From NCBI RefSeq assembly GCF_001644015.1, contig NZ_LUUI01000152.1:1-52393 (forward strand): DNA of 52,393 nucleotides, given 5' to 3'. Every line of letters begins with the position of its first letter. The first letter of the stretch is position 1. This document shows positions 23,747-31,546 of this stretch, in pieces. Source of the stretch: Methylomonas lenta. Its GTDB lineage: Bacteria; Pseudomonadota; Gammaproteobacteria; Methylococcales; Methylomonadaceae. The notes beneath the pieces are model-generated. The model was not told the origin of the DNA and ran no database searches. It worked only from the letters and a program-made list of their open reading frames with translations. A program made the position numbers and the translations under genes.

Positions 23747-24675
23747 TAAGCCACTTCCACCCGGTTGCGCCCTTGTTCTTTAGCTTTATACAAAGCAGCA
23801 TCGGCTGCTTTAGTAATTTCCGCTGGCTGACGAAACTGGCCGTTGTAGGTTGCCACGCCCAAACTCAAACTGACATAAACGGCTACTTTAGAACCCGAAT
23901 GCGGTATCTGTTGAGCAAATATCGCCTGACGGATCGATTCAGCCACGATACTGGCTCCTTGCGAATTTGTATCCGGTAAAATCACGGTAAATTCCTCTCC
24001 ACCATAACGACAAGCCAGATCATATGGGCGTTTCGCTTGCTCGGCTAAGATCTTGCCAACTTGGGTTAAACAATCATCGCCTTGCTGATGACCATAAGTA
24101 TCATTATAGATTTTGAAAAAATCCACATCGCAAATAATGACGGATAATGGCGATTTATTTCGTTTAGCGCCGGCAAATTGCCGCTCAAGAGTATTATCAA
24201 AATTGCGCCGATTAGCCAAACCAGTGAGTTGGTCGAACAGCGACAAACGCTCCAACTCCAAATTCAGATGCTGCAACTCCCTCTGCGCGTTGAACAACTT
24301 TTGACGCATCAAATAAATCCGTTCCATCGCAATCACGGTTAATTGCAACCTGATTGGATTCAGCGGTTTTAGCAGATAAGCATCGCCACCTGCCAATATG
24401 CCATTGGCAAAGGAATCGTCGTCGCTATGAGTGGTGAGGAAAATGATCGGAAACCAATCGTCTTTTTTGATTTCCCGAATAGCTTTAGTGGCATCGACCC
24501 CATTTAGACTCGGCATTTCCACGTCCATCAGGATTAAATCCACTATATGATCCGCCACATATTGCAGGCAATCAGCGCCGTTTTCGGCGTAAGCCACTTC
24601 GTGTCCCAAGGTTTTTAAACATTCGGCAACCAACATGCGTATGGCCTTGCTGTCGTCAACCACCAAAATTTTCAT
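23746..24675 (-). CDS. Response regulator with diguanylate cyclase output
   Basis: Makes cyclic di-GMP in response to a phosphorelay. The 309-residue protein has a receiver domain (D7, D8, phospho-acceptor D51, K103 in LLKPLNP), a short linking helix, and a GGDEF domain with the active site RYGGEEF at 223-229. The inhibitory I-site RPYD (216-219) stands five residues before it, so product feedback is expected. No EAL domain is fused and no histidine kinase gene adjoins it. It is the first gene of the run leading to beta-RFAP synthase. Confidence 0.95.
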   Translation of the reverse strand: MKILVVDDSKAIRMLVAECLKTLGHEVAYAENGADCLQYVADHIVDLILMDVEMPSLNGVDATKAIREIKKDDWFPIIFLTTHSDDDSFANGILAGGDAYLLKPLNPIRLQLTVIAMERIYLMRQKLFNAQRELQHLNLELERLSLFDQLTGLANRRNFDNTLERQFAGAKRNKSPLSVIICDVDFFKIYNDTYGHQQGDDCLTQVGKILAEQAKRPYDLACRYGGEEFTVILPDTNSQGASIVAESIRQAIFAQQIPHSGSKVAVYVSLSLGVATYNGQFRQPAEITKAADAALYKAKEQGRNRVEVA

Positions 24676-24739
24676 AGCGTCTTAATTTTTATTTCCGTAA
24701 CAGGATTCTAATCTAAAACTTTCGACAGGCAGAAAACAA

Positions 24740-24768
24740 TTGATAAAACTAAGTCTATCCCCTATTCT
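24740..24768 (+). promoter_or_regulatory. Likely promoter of pntAB
   Basis: TTGATA (24740-24745) and TATTCT (24763-24768) are separated by 17 bases, matching five and four of six consensus positions. The pntA start is 71 bases further on with AAGGAG before it. Confidence 0.5.
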
Positions 24769-24838
24769 CAATCGGATAAAAAGTCATTGAAAGCATAGCA
24801 AACTATCTAATTCATGCCTGACAACATAAGGAGCCATT

Positions 24839-26401
24839 ATGAAAATAGGCGTACCCAAAGAGATCCACGAAGGTGAAAAACGTGTCGCCACAACCCCGGA
24901 TGCTGCAAACATGCTCATCAAACTGGGTTTTGAGGTTTGTATTGAAAGCGGTGCCGGATTATTAGCCAATATTAGCGACGAAGCTTACCGGGAAGTAGGG
25001 GTAAAAATAGTACCCACCGCAAAAGCCGTTTGGCAAAAATCCGATATCATCCTGAAGGTCAGAGCACCTGAACGACACCCGGAACTGGCAATTGATGAAG
25101 TCGAGTTGATGAAGGCCGGTCAGCATTTAATCAGCTTCATCTGGCCCGCACAAAATGAACAATTAATGCAGAAACTGGCGGCTAAAAAAGTCACCGTGTT
25201 AGCTATGGACAGCGTACCGCGCATGTCACGCGCACAAAAAATGGATGCCTTAAGCTCCATGGCCAATATTGCCGGCTATCGTGCTGTTATAGAAGCCGCT
25301 CAACATTTTGGACGTTTTTTTACCGGCCAAATCACTGCAGCCGGAAAAGTACCGCCGGCCAAGGTATTGGTCATCGGCGCAGGTGTTGCCGGCTTGGCTG
25401 CTATCGGAGCGGCCAAAAGCATGGGTGCCATCGTGCGAGCTTTCGACACCCGTCCGGAAGTAAAAGAACAAATCGAAAGTATGGATGCCGAATTTCTGAT
25501 GCTGGACTTCGAAGAAGAAGGCTCAGGCAGCGGCGGTTATGCCAAAACCATGTCCAAAGAATTCATCGAAGCCGAGATGGCCTTGTTTGCTCGTCAAGCC
25601 ATGGAAGTCGATATCATCATCACGACAGCTTTAATTCCCGGCAAGCCTGCCCCTGAGCTAATTACCGCCGGCATGGTGAAATCCATGAAACCCGGCAGTG
25701 TCATCGTCGATTTGGCTGCCGAACAAGGTGGTAACTGTGCCTTGACCGAAAAAGATCAAATCGTAGTCAAGCATGATGTCAGTATTATCGGTTACACCAA
25801 TTTACCCAGCCGCTTAGCCAATCAGTCCAGCCAGCTTTACTCGACAAATTTACGCCACCTGATCACCGATTTGTGTCCACAAAAAGACGGCATACTTGAC
25901 GTCAACATGGATGACGAAGTCATTCGCGGCGCAACTGTCATCAAGGAAGGCAATATTACCTGGCCACCGCCACCGCCTAAACTGACGGGTAGTCACAAAC
26001 CATTGACTGAGTCCCCAGCGGTTCCTGAAGTACTTGCAAAACGTAATATCGTGCCAGAACCCTTAAAACAGTGGCTGCCCATTTTATTAGCAGGCACGGC
26101 ATTGTTTGGCATGGGTGCTGTGGCACCGGTATCTTTTCTGTCTCATTTTACGGTATTCGTATTGGCTTGTTTCGTCGGCTATCAGGTGATATGGAATGTG
26201 TCCGCCTCTTTACATACACCTTTGATGAGTGTCACCAACGCCATCAGCGGCATCATAGTCATCGGCGCAGTGGTACAGATTTCGGTGCCCGATAATACCA
26301 TTGTGACGATATTGTCCGGATTGGCCATCCTGATTGCCGCCATTAATATTGTCGGCGGCTTTTTAGTGACGCGCCGCATGCTTGAAATGTTCAGAAAATA
26401 A
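24839..26401 (+). CDS. pntA: NAD(P) transhydrogenase subunit alpha
   Basis: Proton-translocating transhydrogenase that makes NADPH from NADH using the proton gradient. The 520-residue protein is the long single-chain alpha form: NAD-binding domain I with [22 protein letters not shown] and the mobile-loop region, then about four membrane helices from residue 415 to the end. An AAGGAG site precedes the ATG. With pntB eleven bases downstream it forms the complete enzyme, relevant for NADPH supply in a C1-assimilating cell. Confidence 0.97.
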   Translation: MKIGVPKEIHEGEKRVATTPDAANMLIKLGFEVCIESGAGLLANISDEAYREVGVKIVPTAKAVWQKSDIILKVRAPERHPELAIDEVELMKAGQHLISFIWPAQNEQLMQKLAAKKVTVLAMDSVPRMSRAQKMDALSSMANIAGYRAVIEAAQHFGRFFTGQITAAGKVPPAKVLVIGAGVAGLAAIGAAKSMGAIVRAFDTRPEVKEQIESMDAEFLMLDFEEEGSGSGGYAKTMSKEFIEAEMALFARQAMEVDIIITTALIPGKPAPELITAGMVKSMKPGSVIVDLAAEQGGNCALTEKDQIVVKHDVSIIGYTNLPSRLANQSSQLYSTNLRHLITDLCPQKDGILDVNMDDEVIRGATVIKEGNITWPPPPPKLTGSHKPLTESPAVPEVLAKRNIVPEPLKQWLPILLAGTALFGMGAVAPVSFLSHFTVFVLACFVGYQVIWNVSASLHTPLMSVTNAISGIIVIGAVVQISVPDNTIVTILSGLAILIAAINIVGGFLVTRRMLEMFRK

Positions 26402-26412
26402 GGGGAATTTAT

Positions 26413-27804
26413 ATGTCACAAGGTCTAGTAACAATGTCGTATATTGCGGCATCGATTCTGTTCATTTTAAGTTTAAGCGGGCTCAGCAACCAGGAAACCG
26501 CAAGGCGTGGTAATTATTTTGGTATGGCCGGCATGGCGATTGCCATTATTGCCACTATATTGGGCGACAAAGTCACGGCATACACCATATTGATCATAGC
26601 TTTGGCTATAGGCGGTCTGGTTGGTGCGCGGGCTGCTGCCAAAGTCGAAATGACGCAAATGCCGGAACTGGTTGCATTGATGCACAGCTTGGTGGGTATG
26701 GCAGCTGTACTGGTGGGCTTTAGCAATTTTCTGGATCATTCTGTCATCTTGGAAGGTGCAGAAAAAACCATACATGAACTGGAAATTTATATAGGCGTTT
26801 TTATCGGTGCAGTAACCTTTTCCGGTTCGGTGATTGCGTTTGGTAAGTTATGTGGTCGTATCAGCGGCAAGCCGTTATTACTGCCTGCTCGGCACGTGCT
26901 TAATCTTGGCTTGTTTCTAATCACGTTTGCGCTCGGCAATCTATTTTTAGAGGGCGCTGAAACCGGTGGCGGGCTGATACCATTATTAATAATGATGGTC
27001 ATAGCACTGGCTTTTGGCGTGCATATGGTGATGGCTATTGGTGGCGCCGATATGCCGGTGGTGGTATCCATGCTAAACAGTTATTCAGGTTGGGCAGCGG
27101 CAGCTACCGGATTTATGTTGAGCAATGATTTGCTGATTGTAACCGGTGCCCTAGTCGGTAGTAGCGGTGCTATTTTGAGCTATATCATGTGCCGAGCCAT
27201 GAATCGCCATTTCCTGAGCGTGATTGCCGGTGGCTTTGGTAGCGCCGGTGGTGGCGAAGCGGCGGAAATCGAAGGTGAGATTTATCCAATCGAAATTGAA
27301 GAAACCGCACAACTGCTGCGCGAAGCAAAAAGCATCGTCATTATTCCAGGCTATGGCATGGCGGTCGCTCAAGCTCAGCACACGGTGAATGAAATCACCA
27401 AATTGCTGACAAGTCGCGGCAAAAAGGTACGCTTTGCCATACACCCGGTCGCTGGTCGTATGCCAGGGCATATGAACGTGTTATTAGCCGAAGCCAAAGT
27501 GCCGTATGACGTGGTGTTCGAAATGGATGAAATCAACCACGAGTTCCCAAATGTGGATGTCTCTATCGTTATCGGCGCCAACGATATCGTCAATCCATCC
27601 GCATTAGACGACCCCAACAGTCCGATTGCCGGTATGCCGGTATTGGAATGCTGGAAAAGTGGCACCACCATCGTCATGAAACGCAGCATGGCTTCTGGTT
27701 ATGCCGGTGTTGGCAACCCATTGTTTGTACACGAAAACACCCGCATGTTGTTTGGGGATGCTAACGACAGACTACAAGCTTTATTAAAAGCCTTGCAGGA
27801 ATAA
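26413..27804 (+). CDS. pntB: NAD(P) transhydrogenase subunit beta
   Basis: The 463-residue protein has the membrane domain (about nine helices to residue 270) and the NADP-binding domain III with [49 protein letters not shown] and [16 protein letters not shown]. Length and order are standard. It ends 12 bases before a strong terminator. Confidence 0.97.
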   Translation: MSQGLVTMSYIAASILFILSLSGLSNQETARRGNYFGMAGMAIAIIATILGDKVTAYTILIIALAIGGLVGARAAAKVEMTQMPELVALMHSLVGMAAVLVGFSNFLDHSVILEGAEKTIHELEIYIGVFIGAVTFSGSVIAFGKLCGRISGKPLLLPARHVLNLGLFLITFALGNLFLEGAETGGGLIPLLIMMVIALAFGVHMVMAIGGADMPVVVSMLNSYSGWAAAATGFMLSNDLLIVTGALVGSSGAILSYIMCRAMNRHFLSVIAGGFGSAGGGEAAEIEGEIYPIEIEETAQLLREAKSIVIIPGYGMAVAQAQHTVNEITKLLTSRGKKVRFAIHPVAGRMPGHMNVLLAEAKVPYDVVFEMDEINHEFPNVDVSIVIGANDIVNPSALDDPNSPIAGMPVLECWKSGTTIVMKRSMASGYAGVGNPLFVHENTRMLFGDANDRLQALLKALQE

Positions 27805-27816
27805 CGCTTAAAAATT

Positions 27817-27852
27817 AAAGGGCGGCATACACAAAGAATGTCGCCCTTTTTT
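27817..27852 (+). terminator. Rho-independent terminator of pntAB
   Basis: AAAGGGCGGCAT (27817-27828) pairs with ATGTCGCCCTTT (27838-27849), one G-U pair, around a nine-base loop, and is followed by a run of T. Confidence 0.93.
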
Positions 27853-27995
27853 CAGCGCAACAGCCTAAACGGTTAATTTGGCCGACTCGCAAACTTTAAT
27901 TTTCTACCCTAACAATAATTATCGGAAATCCTGTCTAAGCTAAAAAATATACATAAAGTTTCGCTCGTTTTCTCATGAACTCTGGAGTACTTACC

Positions 27996-28715
27996 ATGGC
28001 ACGAAAAGTCAATTCAGCGGGTATAAAACTGGTTCAAACATTTGAAGGTCTTAAACTAGAAGCTTATACCTGTCCGGCTGGTATCTGGACCATAGGCTAT
28101 GGCCATACCAAGGGCGTTAAAAAAGGCGACAAAATTACAGACGCTGAAGCCGAAAAAATTCTGGCGCAGGATTTGGCTCAATGCGGCGAACAAATCGAAA
28201 AATGTGTCAATGTCCCCTTAAATGACAACCAATTTGCAGCGCTAGCCAGCTTCGTATTCAACGTAGGCATTGGTAGCCTGACAGCAAGTAGTTTGCTACG
28301 TCGATTGAATCATGGCGATTACGACTGCGTGCCCAGCGAACTCAGCAAATGGGTTAAAGCATCCAACCCTAAAACCGGTAAAAAAGTCACTTTGGCTGGC
28401 CTGGTGAAAAGAAGAGCGGCAGAAGGCGAATTATGGCTGGAGACCGATAGCGGCGATGCGTTTTTAAACAGTCAAGACATGCCACAACAAGTTCATGCCG
28501 ATGATAGCCGAACCATCTACAGAGTCGCCGCACGCAGTGGGCTGAGAGTACGCTCAGGTGCCAGCACCAGTTACGATGTTATAAAGGTATTGCCGCTGGA
28601 TACCCAAGTCTATGTTATCCGCGAAAAAGAGGGCTGGGCAGCCATAGACACAGAAGGAGACGGCGCATTAGACGGCTGGGTCGCCATGGATTTTTTAAGA
28701 GTGCATCAAACCTGA
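27996..28715 (+). CDS. GH24 (phage-type) lysozyme with C-terminal SH3b domain
   Basis: Muramidase of the T4/endolysin type. With the ATG at 27996 (GGAG ten bases upstream) the protein has 239 residues. The catalytic segment FEGLKLEAYTCPAGIWTIGYGHT supplies E17 and T32; a cysteine (C26) stands where the family usually has the second acid. The GH24 domain runs to about 150, and a bacterial SH3 domain fills about 170-236 (YRVAARSGLRVRSGAST...GWVAMDFL). There is no signal peptide, no membrane anchor and no holin gene, so export would need another route such as a secretion system or cell lysis. It borders a region of mobile-element debris; prophage remnant or effector are both open. Confidence 0.88.
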   Translation: MARKVNSAGIKLVQTFEGLKLEAYTCPAGIWTIGYGHTKGVKKGDKITDAEAEKILAQDLAQCGEQIEKCVNVPLNDNQFAALASFVFNVGIGSLTASSLLRRLNHGDYDCVPSELSKWVKASNPKTGKKVTLAGLVKRRAAEGELWLETDSGDAFLNSQDMPQQVHADDSRTIYRVAARSGLRVRSGASTSYDVIKVLPLDTQVYVIREKEGWAAIDTEGDGALDGWVAMDFLRVHQT

Positions 28716-28755
28716 AGGGTTAACAATATTGATGGATATATTTTCAGAACTTGAA

Positions 28756-28794
28756 ATCTGCGTAGCCTCGATTGGCGATAACGTAATCAAGGGA
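28756..28794. repeat. Dispersed intergenic repeat fragment
   Basis: CGTAGCCTCGATT then about ten bases then TAATCAAGGG forms an imperfect inverted repeat (CCTCGATT with AATCAAGG, seven of eight bases). It has the form of the widespread proteobacterial intergenic element whose arms read G-T-A-G-x-C-x-GATT and AATC-x-x-C. Its function is unknown. Confidence 0.45.
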
Positions 28795-28805
28795 AATCGT
28801 GTCCG

Positions 28806-29090
28806 TCATACGTAACCGTATCGGGTCAACGCGATAAGTGTGCATCCGAATAGGTTGTGCCAAGCCAGCCGGCGAGGCGCAACGATCGCGAACGATGCGC
28901 CTAACGGCAGCATCCTATAAGCGCACCTTATCGCGTTGCTGGCGTCACCGCAGGCGGTTTTCGAAACTCGCTCAATCGGGCAAGTGAAGGTGCGGAAATT
29001 GATCTGTTGTTGCGCGCAATAGTCCCGTTGCGATAAACCACTACGCTGCCACGCTTCTATATGCTGACGCCATTTCGATGCGACCGCCAT
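28806..29090 (-). pseudogene. Truncated IS66-type TnpA (accessory transposition protein)
   Basis: The first 36 residues, MAVASKWRQHIEAWQRSGLS and QRDYCAQQQINFRTF, match the start of the small TnpA protein of IS66-family elements, and an AGGAG site precedes the ATG. After about residue 36 the similarity ends: the frame runs through a gene-foreign, repeat-rich stretch that includes both arms of a 12-base inverted repeat. No TnpB or transposase gene follows. This is the left tip of a lost insertion sequence. Confidence 0.7.
28827..28938. mobile_element. 112-base element bounded by 12-base inverted repeats
   Basis: CAACGCGATAAG at 28827-28838 and its exact complement CTTATCGCGTTG at 28927-28938 enclose 88 bases that contain further self-complementary sequence (GGCGCA with TGCGCC around 28884-28909) and codes for nothing evident. 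The form is that of a small non-autonomous palindromic repeat. It sits where the IS66 tnpA similarity stops. Confidence 0.55.
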
Positions 29091-29165
29091 AACTTCTCCT
29101 GATCAAAAAATCACAGGATGCCGCAAACGAATTATTTTTTACAGACGGTACGGCTACGCGCTTAC
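28985..29165 (-). mobile_element. Left end of a decayed IS66-family insertion sequence
   Basis: On the minus strand GTAAGCGCG at 29165-29157 is the typical outer tip of IS66-family elements, followed after about 75 bases by the AGGAG site and start of tnpA. Beyond about 28985 the element is gone. No matching right end is in the window. Confidence 0.55.
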
Positions 29166-29208
29166 GAACCTTTCTTATTATTCATGCGCGGAATTATCGC
29201 CCTAAATA

Positions 29209-29230
29209 GTGGGCAAAAAGCATTGCCCAC
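29209..29230. repeat. Palindromic intergenic repeat downstream of vapC
   Basis: GTGGGCAA (29209-29216) pairs perfectly with TTGCCCAC (29223-29230) around AAAGCA. This GTGGGCA/TGCCCAC unit is a common dispersed repeat in gammaproteobacterial genomes; a half copy (GGTGGGCAG) occurs at 29949-29957. It is 31 bases past the vapC stop and may serve as its 3' structure. Confidence 0.6.
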
Positions 29231-29261
29231 CCCTTCAACGCGGGCGATTTAAGATCAGTAA

Positions 29262-29651
29262 TTAAATCGTCTGTAGCCCCAAAAACTGTTGAAACGGCTG
29301 AAAATCTTTGTCCGAATGCAGCAATATCAAGCGGTTTTCTATGCAATACGTGGCAATCAAGGTGTCAATGGTTTTGCGGATTGTAATACCTTGTTGCCTT
29401 AGCTTTCTAAAGTTGTCTGCACTTTTAAGCGCGATCACCTGACCTACCATCGCACGAATAGGCAATGAGAAGAGTAGGTTTTTGGCAGCGTGGTAATCTG
29501 CATCCTGTCTAAAACCTTGTAACACCTCAGCCAGAATCAAATCACCTGTGCATATTGGCTGCATACCTAATAAACCATCCAGTTTTTTGCTTGCCAGCGT
29601 TTCAGTGCCATTGAAATAGTCGATCCAGACGCTGGAATCGACCAGTATCAC
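29262..29651 (-). CDS. vapC: VapC-type PIN domain toxin
   Basis: Toxic endoribonuclease of a type II toxin-antitoxin pair. The 129-residue protein has the PIN acidic residues D5 (LVDSSVWIDYF), E42 (LAEVLQGF), D96 (KTIDTLIA) and D114/D116 (LHSDKDF). Its ATG overlaps the antitoxin stop by four bases (ATGA), the usual coupling. Targets of VapC enzymes are tRNA or rRNA; which one here is unknown. Confidence 0.93.
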   Translation of the reverse strand: MILVDSSVWIDYFNGTETLASKKLDGLLGMQPICTGDLILAEVLQGFRQDADYHAAKNLLFSLPIRAMVGQVIALKSADNFRKLRQQGITIRKTIDTLIATYCIENRLILLHSDKDFQPFQQFLGLQTI

Positions 29652-29842
29652 CGATCAGTCCTCATCAGCTCTAAATTGCCTTCCCATTTCAATTTGCCTT
29701 TGAAAGCCTTGATGGCCTCTTGCTGCTTAAGCATCAACAAGGTTTTTAAGCCAAGTTCTACTGCTTCGCGTTTGGTTTTGACGCCAGTAGCTGCCAACAC
29801 GTCAGCCATTAAGGTATCGTCGATACTAATATTGGTTCGCAT
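29648..29842 (-). CDS. vapB: VapB-type antitoxin
   Basis: The 64-residue protein begins MRTNISIDDTLMADVLAATG, a ribbon-helix-helix DNA-binding start, and ends with a charged tail (LKWEGNLELMRTDR) of the kind that wraps the toxin. GGGGA stands six bases before the ATG. A 13-base palindrome 17 bases upstream is a likely site for autorepression. Confidence 0.92.
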   Translation of the reverse strand: MRTNISIDDTLMADVLAATGVKTKREAVELGLKTLLMLKQQEAIKAFKGKLKWEGNLELMRTDR

Positions 29843-29858
29843 GCCAAGTCCCCGTGTG

Positions 29859-29871
29859 TATGATTATCATA
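29859..29871. promoter_or_regulatory. Probable vapBC operator
   Basis: TATGATTATCATA is a perfect odd palindrome 17 bases upstream of the vapB start. On the minus strand its first six bases, TATGAT, also fit a -10 element, so VapB or VapBC bound here would block transcription. Confidence 0.5.
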
Positions 29872-30039
29872 AATTGTACACCAACCAAGGTCGATCATAG
29901 TAGGAATCCTTCCTATTCCCACGCGAAATCAAAGCAATCACCCTTAACGGTGGGCAGAAAAGCCTTGTAATAACAGGGGTCAGGTTAACTTTAATGTCTG
30001 TAATCCTGTTTACTTGCTCTATCCATTAATTTCAGTCAT

Positions 30040-30114
30040 GTAGGCGGGAATAAGCTCTAGCACTTCCGGCAACCTTGAATTGCCAGAAACGCATATCTGC
30101 TTATCCTGGCCTAC
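30040..30114. repeat. 75-base imperfect palindromic element
   Basis: GTAGGCGGGAATAAGC (30040-30055) and GCTTATCCTGGCCTAC (30099-30114) are inverted copies with 13 of 16 bases matching; between them CGGCAA and TTGCC form an inner stem. The arms resemble the dispersed GTAGG-CCGGGATAAGC repeats of many proteobacteria. Confidence 0.55.
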
Positions 30115-30147
30115 TTGTCTAATGAGACACGAACCGCATCGTTCGAA

Positions 30148-30315
30148 TCAATAGCTATCCGTCAGAGAACCAACACCCACAGCGGTTAAGCGGTCTATTG
30201 CTATGCCATTTTTAAGTAGCGCATTGACGCCCCTCTTCTTGTCATTCTTTATACCAACAATATAGCTGAGACAATATGTTACCGAGCGAAAGAATTGATA
30301 GTGATCGTTCTTCAA
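30148..30315 (-). pseudogene. Probable remnant of an OmpA-like C-terminal domain
   Basis: On the minus strand an open stretch ends GVNALLKNGIAIDRLTAVGV and then GSLTDSY and a TGA at 30150-30148. The order L-x(3)-GI-x(2)-RLTAVG-x-G is the signature of the peptidoglycan-binding OmpA/Pal domain just before its end, but the rest of the domain is missing or unrecognisable, and the frame has no start or Shine-Dalgarno. It lies directly after the DUF2235 gene in the same direction. Confidence 0.4.
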
Positions 30316-30318
30316 TCA

Positions 30319-31464
30319 TCAATGGGGTAAATTTTCGGGTTGGTAAGGTGCTGGAGCTTCGCCCGGTTCCTGTACTACGGGGCTAGATTGGATGCGCTGA
30401 GCTATCGAGTCGTGAATACTTAATCCCTTACCTGCAAAATTGCGCACAATTTTGACACCATGCTTAAAGGGTATATGTTGCCAAGGTTTATGACTGCAGC
30501 CGGCAGAATTGGGGGATGTTGGCGGGCAATTTGCCGAATCAAATGCTAAATTCAAGGCTTTTAATTGTTCAATCATCCATAACAAAGCAATATCCGACAA
30601 GCCGCTTTCATTGTTTGTTGTCGGATAACCGCCGCCGACATCAGCATGTGCACCCGAAAATAGCATTTGTTTTACGTTGGCGGCCTGGTCCCAAAGTGTC
30701 GGCGTAAAATCTCCACGCCGTTCATCTAACGATACGGCATGAATACCCTGCTCGACTTTTTCGCTCAGTTGAGTGTCTGCAAATTCAAACACATCCGCCC
30801 GATGGTCTTTCTTGTAACGCGGTATGCCCAAAGCACCTACGGTGTCCCATACTGCAACCGCTTTAATATGCTCAACCGAAACAAAATCGCTGGGTTTAAT
30901 CAAGCGTTGAGAGAGGAAACCGGGTAAATCCGAAATTCCACCGGCTAAACGCGTCCACCAATGTCCTTGACCGCTATCCTTATGATAGTAATACCAAGCT
31001 CTGGCACCCCATTTGTAAGCGTCTTCTTTGTCAGTGGTTAAAGGTTTTACCAACAACCCTTGTTCAGTAATCATGCCGGCGAGTGCTCTGACTGTATAAG
31101 CGCCTCGACTAAACCCCACCAATACAATGCGATCACCTGGTTCATATTCGCGTGAAATAAAGGTATATCCACGCACAATACGCTTGATAATACCGGCACC
31201 AAAAACACCGCCCACCAACTTATTGATGGGATTTTTCCCATCCCCCACGCCATGAATATATTTCGACACTTGAACAACGATGCCATTTTTTAGTTGTCGC
31301 TTCTCCTGTTCGTTTTCCAGCGATTGGCTGGCGACATCGTTTACGCCGGCTAAGCACATAAACAATTTATAAACATTGGTAACATCAGGCTGCTGGTCTT
31401 CGTTATCATCTTGATCCGGACCATTCCAGGTGCCGTCGGCGCAAAATATGATGTTTTTTGGCAT
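30319..31464 (-). CDS. DUF2235 alpha/beta hydrolase (Tle1-like phospholipase family)
   Basis: The 381-residue protein starts IIFCADGTWNG, has the nucleophile elbow VGFSRGAYTVRALAG and the GAHADVGGGYP block with the catalytic aspartate, the three marks of DUF2235. Relatives include type VI secretion phospholipase effectors (Tle1), but no VgrG, PAAR or immunity gene adjoins it, and there is no signal peptide. A plain intracellular lipase or esterase is equally possible. Confidence 0.85.
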   Translation of the reverse strand: MPKNIIFCADGTWNGPDQDDNEDQQPDVTNVYKLFMCLAGVNDVASQSLENEQEKRQLKNGIVVQVSKYIHGVGDGKNPINKLVGGVFGAGIIKRIVRGYTFISREYEPGDRIVLVGFSRGAYTVRALAGMITEQGLLVKPLTTDKEDAYKWGARAWYYYHKDSGQGHWWTRLAGGISDLPGFLSQRLIKPSDFVSVEHIKAVAVWDTVGALGIPRYKKDHRADVFEFADTQLSEKVEQGIHAVSLDERRGDFTPTLWDQAANVKQMLFSGAHADVGGGYPTTNNESGLSDIALLWMIEQLKALNLAFDSANCPPTSPNSAGCSHKPWQHIPFKHGVKIVRNFAGKGLSIHDSIAQRIQSSPVVQEPGEAPAPYQPENLPH

Positions 31465-31546
31465 AGTAATGACACCTCTTTATCAAATTATGGTTTACAA
31501 AACTAGTTTAGTCGTAAACCCCACATCCCCCAAAAATAACCGAATG

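Larger units (their letters stand above)
29843..30318. other. 476-base gap: vapBC control region, repeat debris and a broken coding fragment
   Basis: From left to right it holds the vapBC operator, a half copy of the GTGGGCA repeat (29949), the sequence ACAGGGGTCAGGT (29973-29985) of a kind often seen beside IS200/REP-associated transposase genes, an imperfect palindromic element (30040-30114) and, on the minus strand, a likely remnant of an OmpA-type domain (30148-30315). No intact gene is seen. Confidence 0.6.

Noticed and set aside
30319-31464. Type VI secretion effector module
   Set aside because: The DUF2235 gene fits the Tle1 family, but no VgrG, PAAR, adaptor or immunity gene adjoins it.
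31492-31520. GGTTTAC and GTAAACC inverted repeat, recalling a BirA operator
   Set aside because: The arms are in the opposite order to the BirA site, and it lies between an efflux gene and a hydrolase gene, not before a bio gene. At most a weak 3' hairpin.
27805-31546. A defence island or intact prophage around the lysozyme, VapBC and IS debris
   Set aside because: No integrase, capsid, tail, restriction or CRISPR genes are present; only one toxin-antitoxin pair and remnants.
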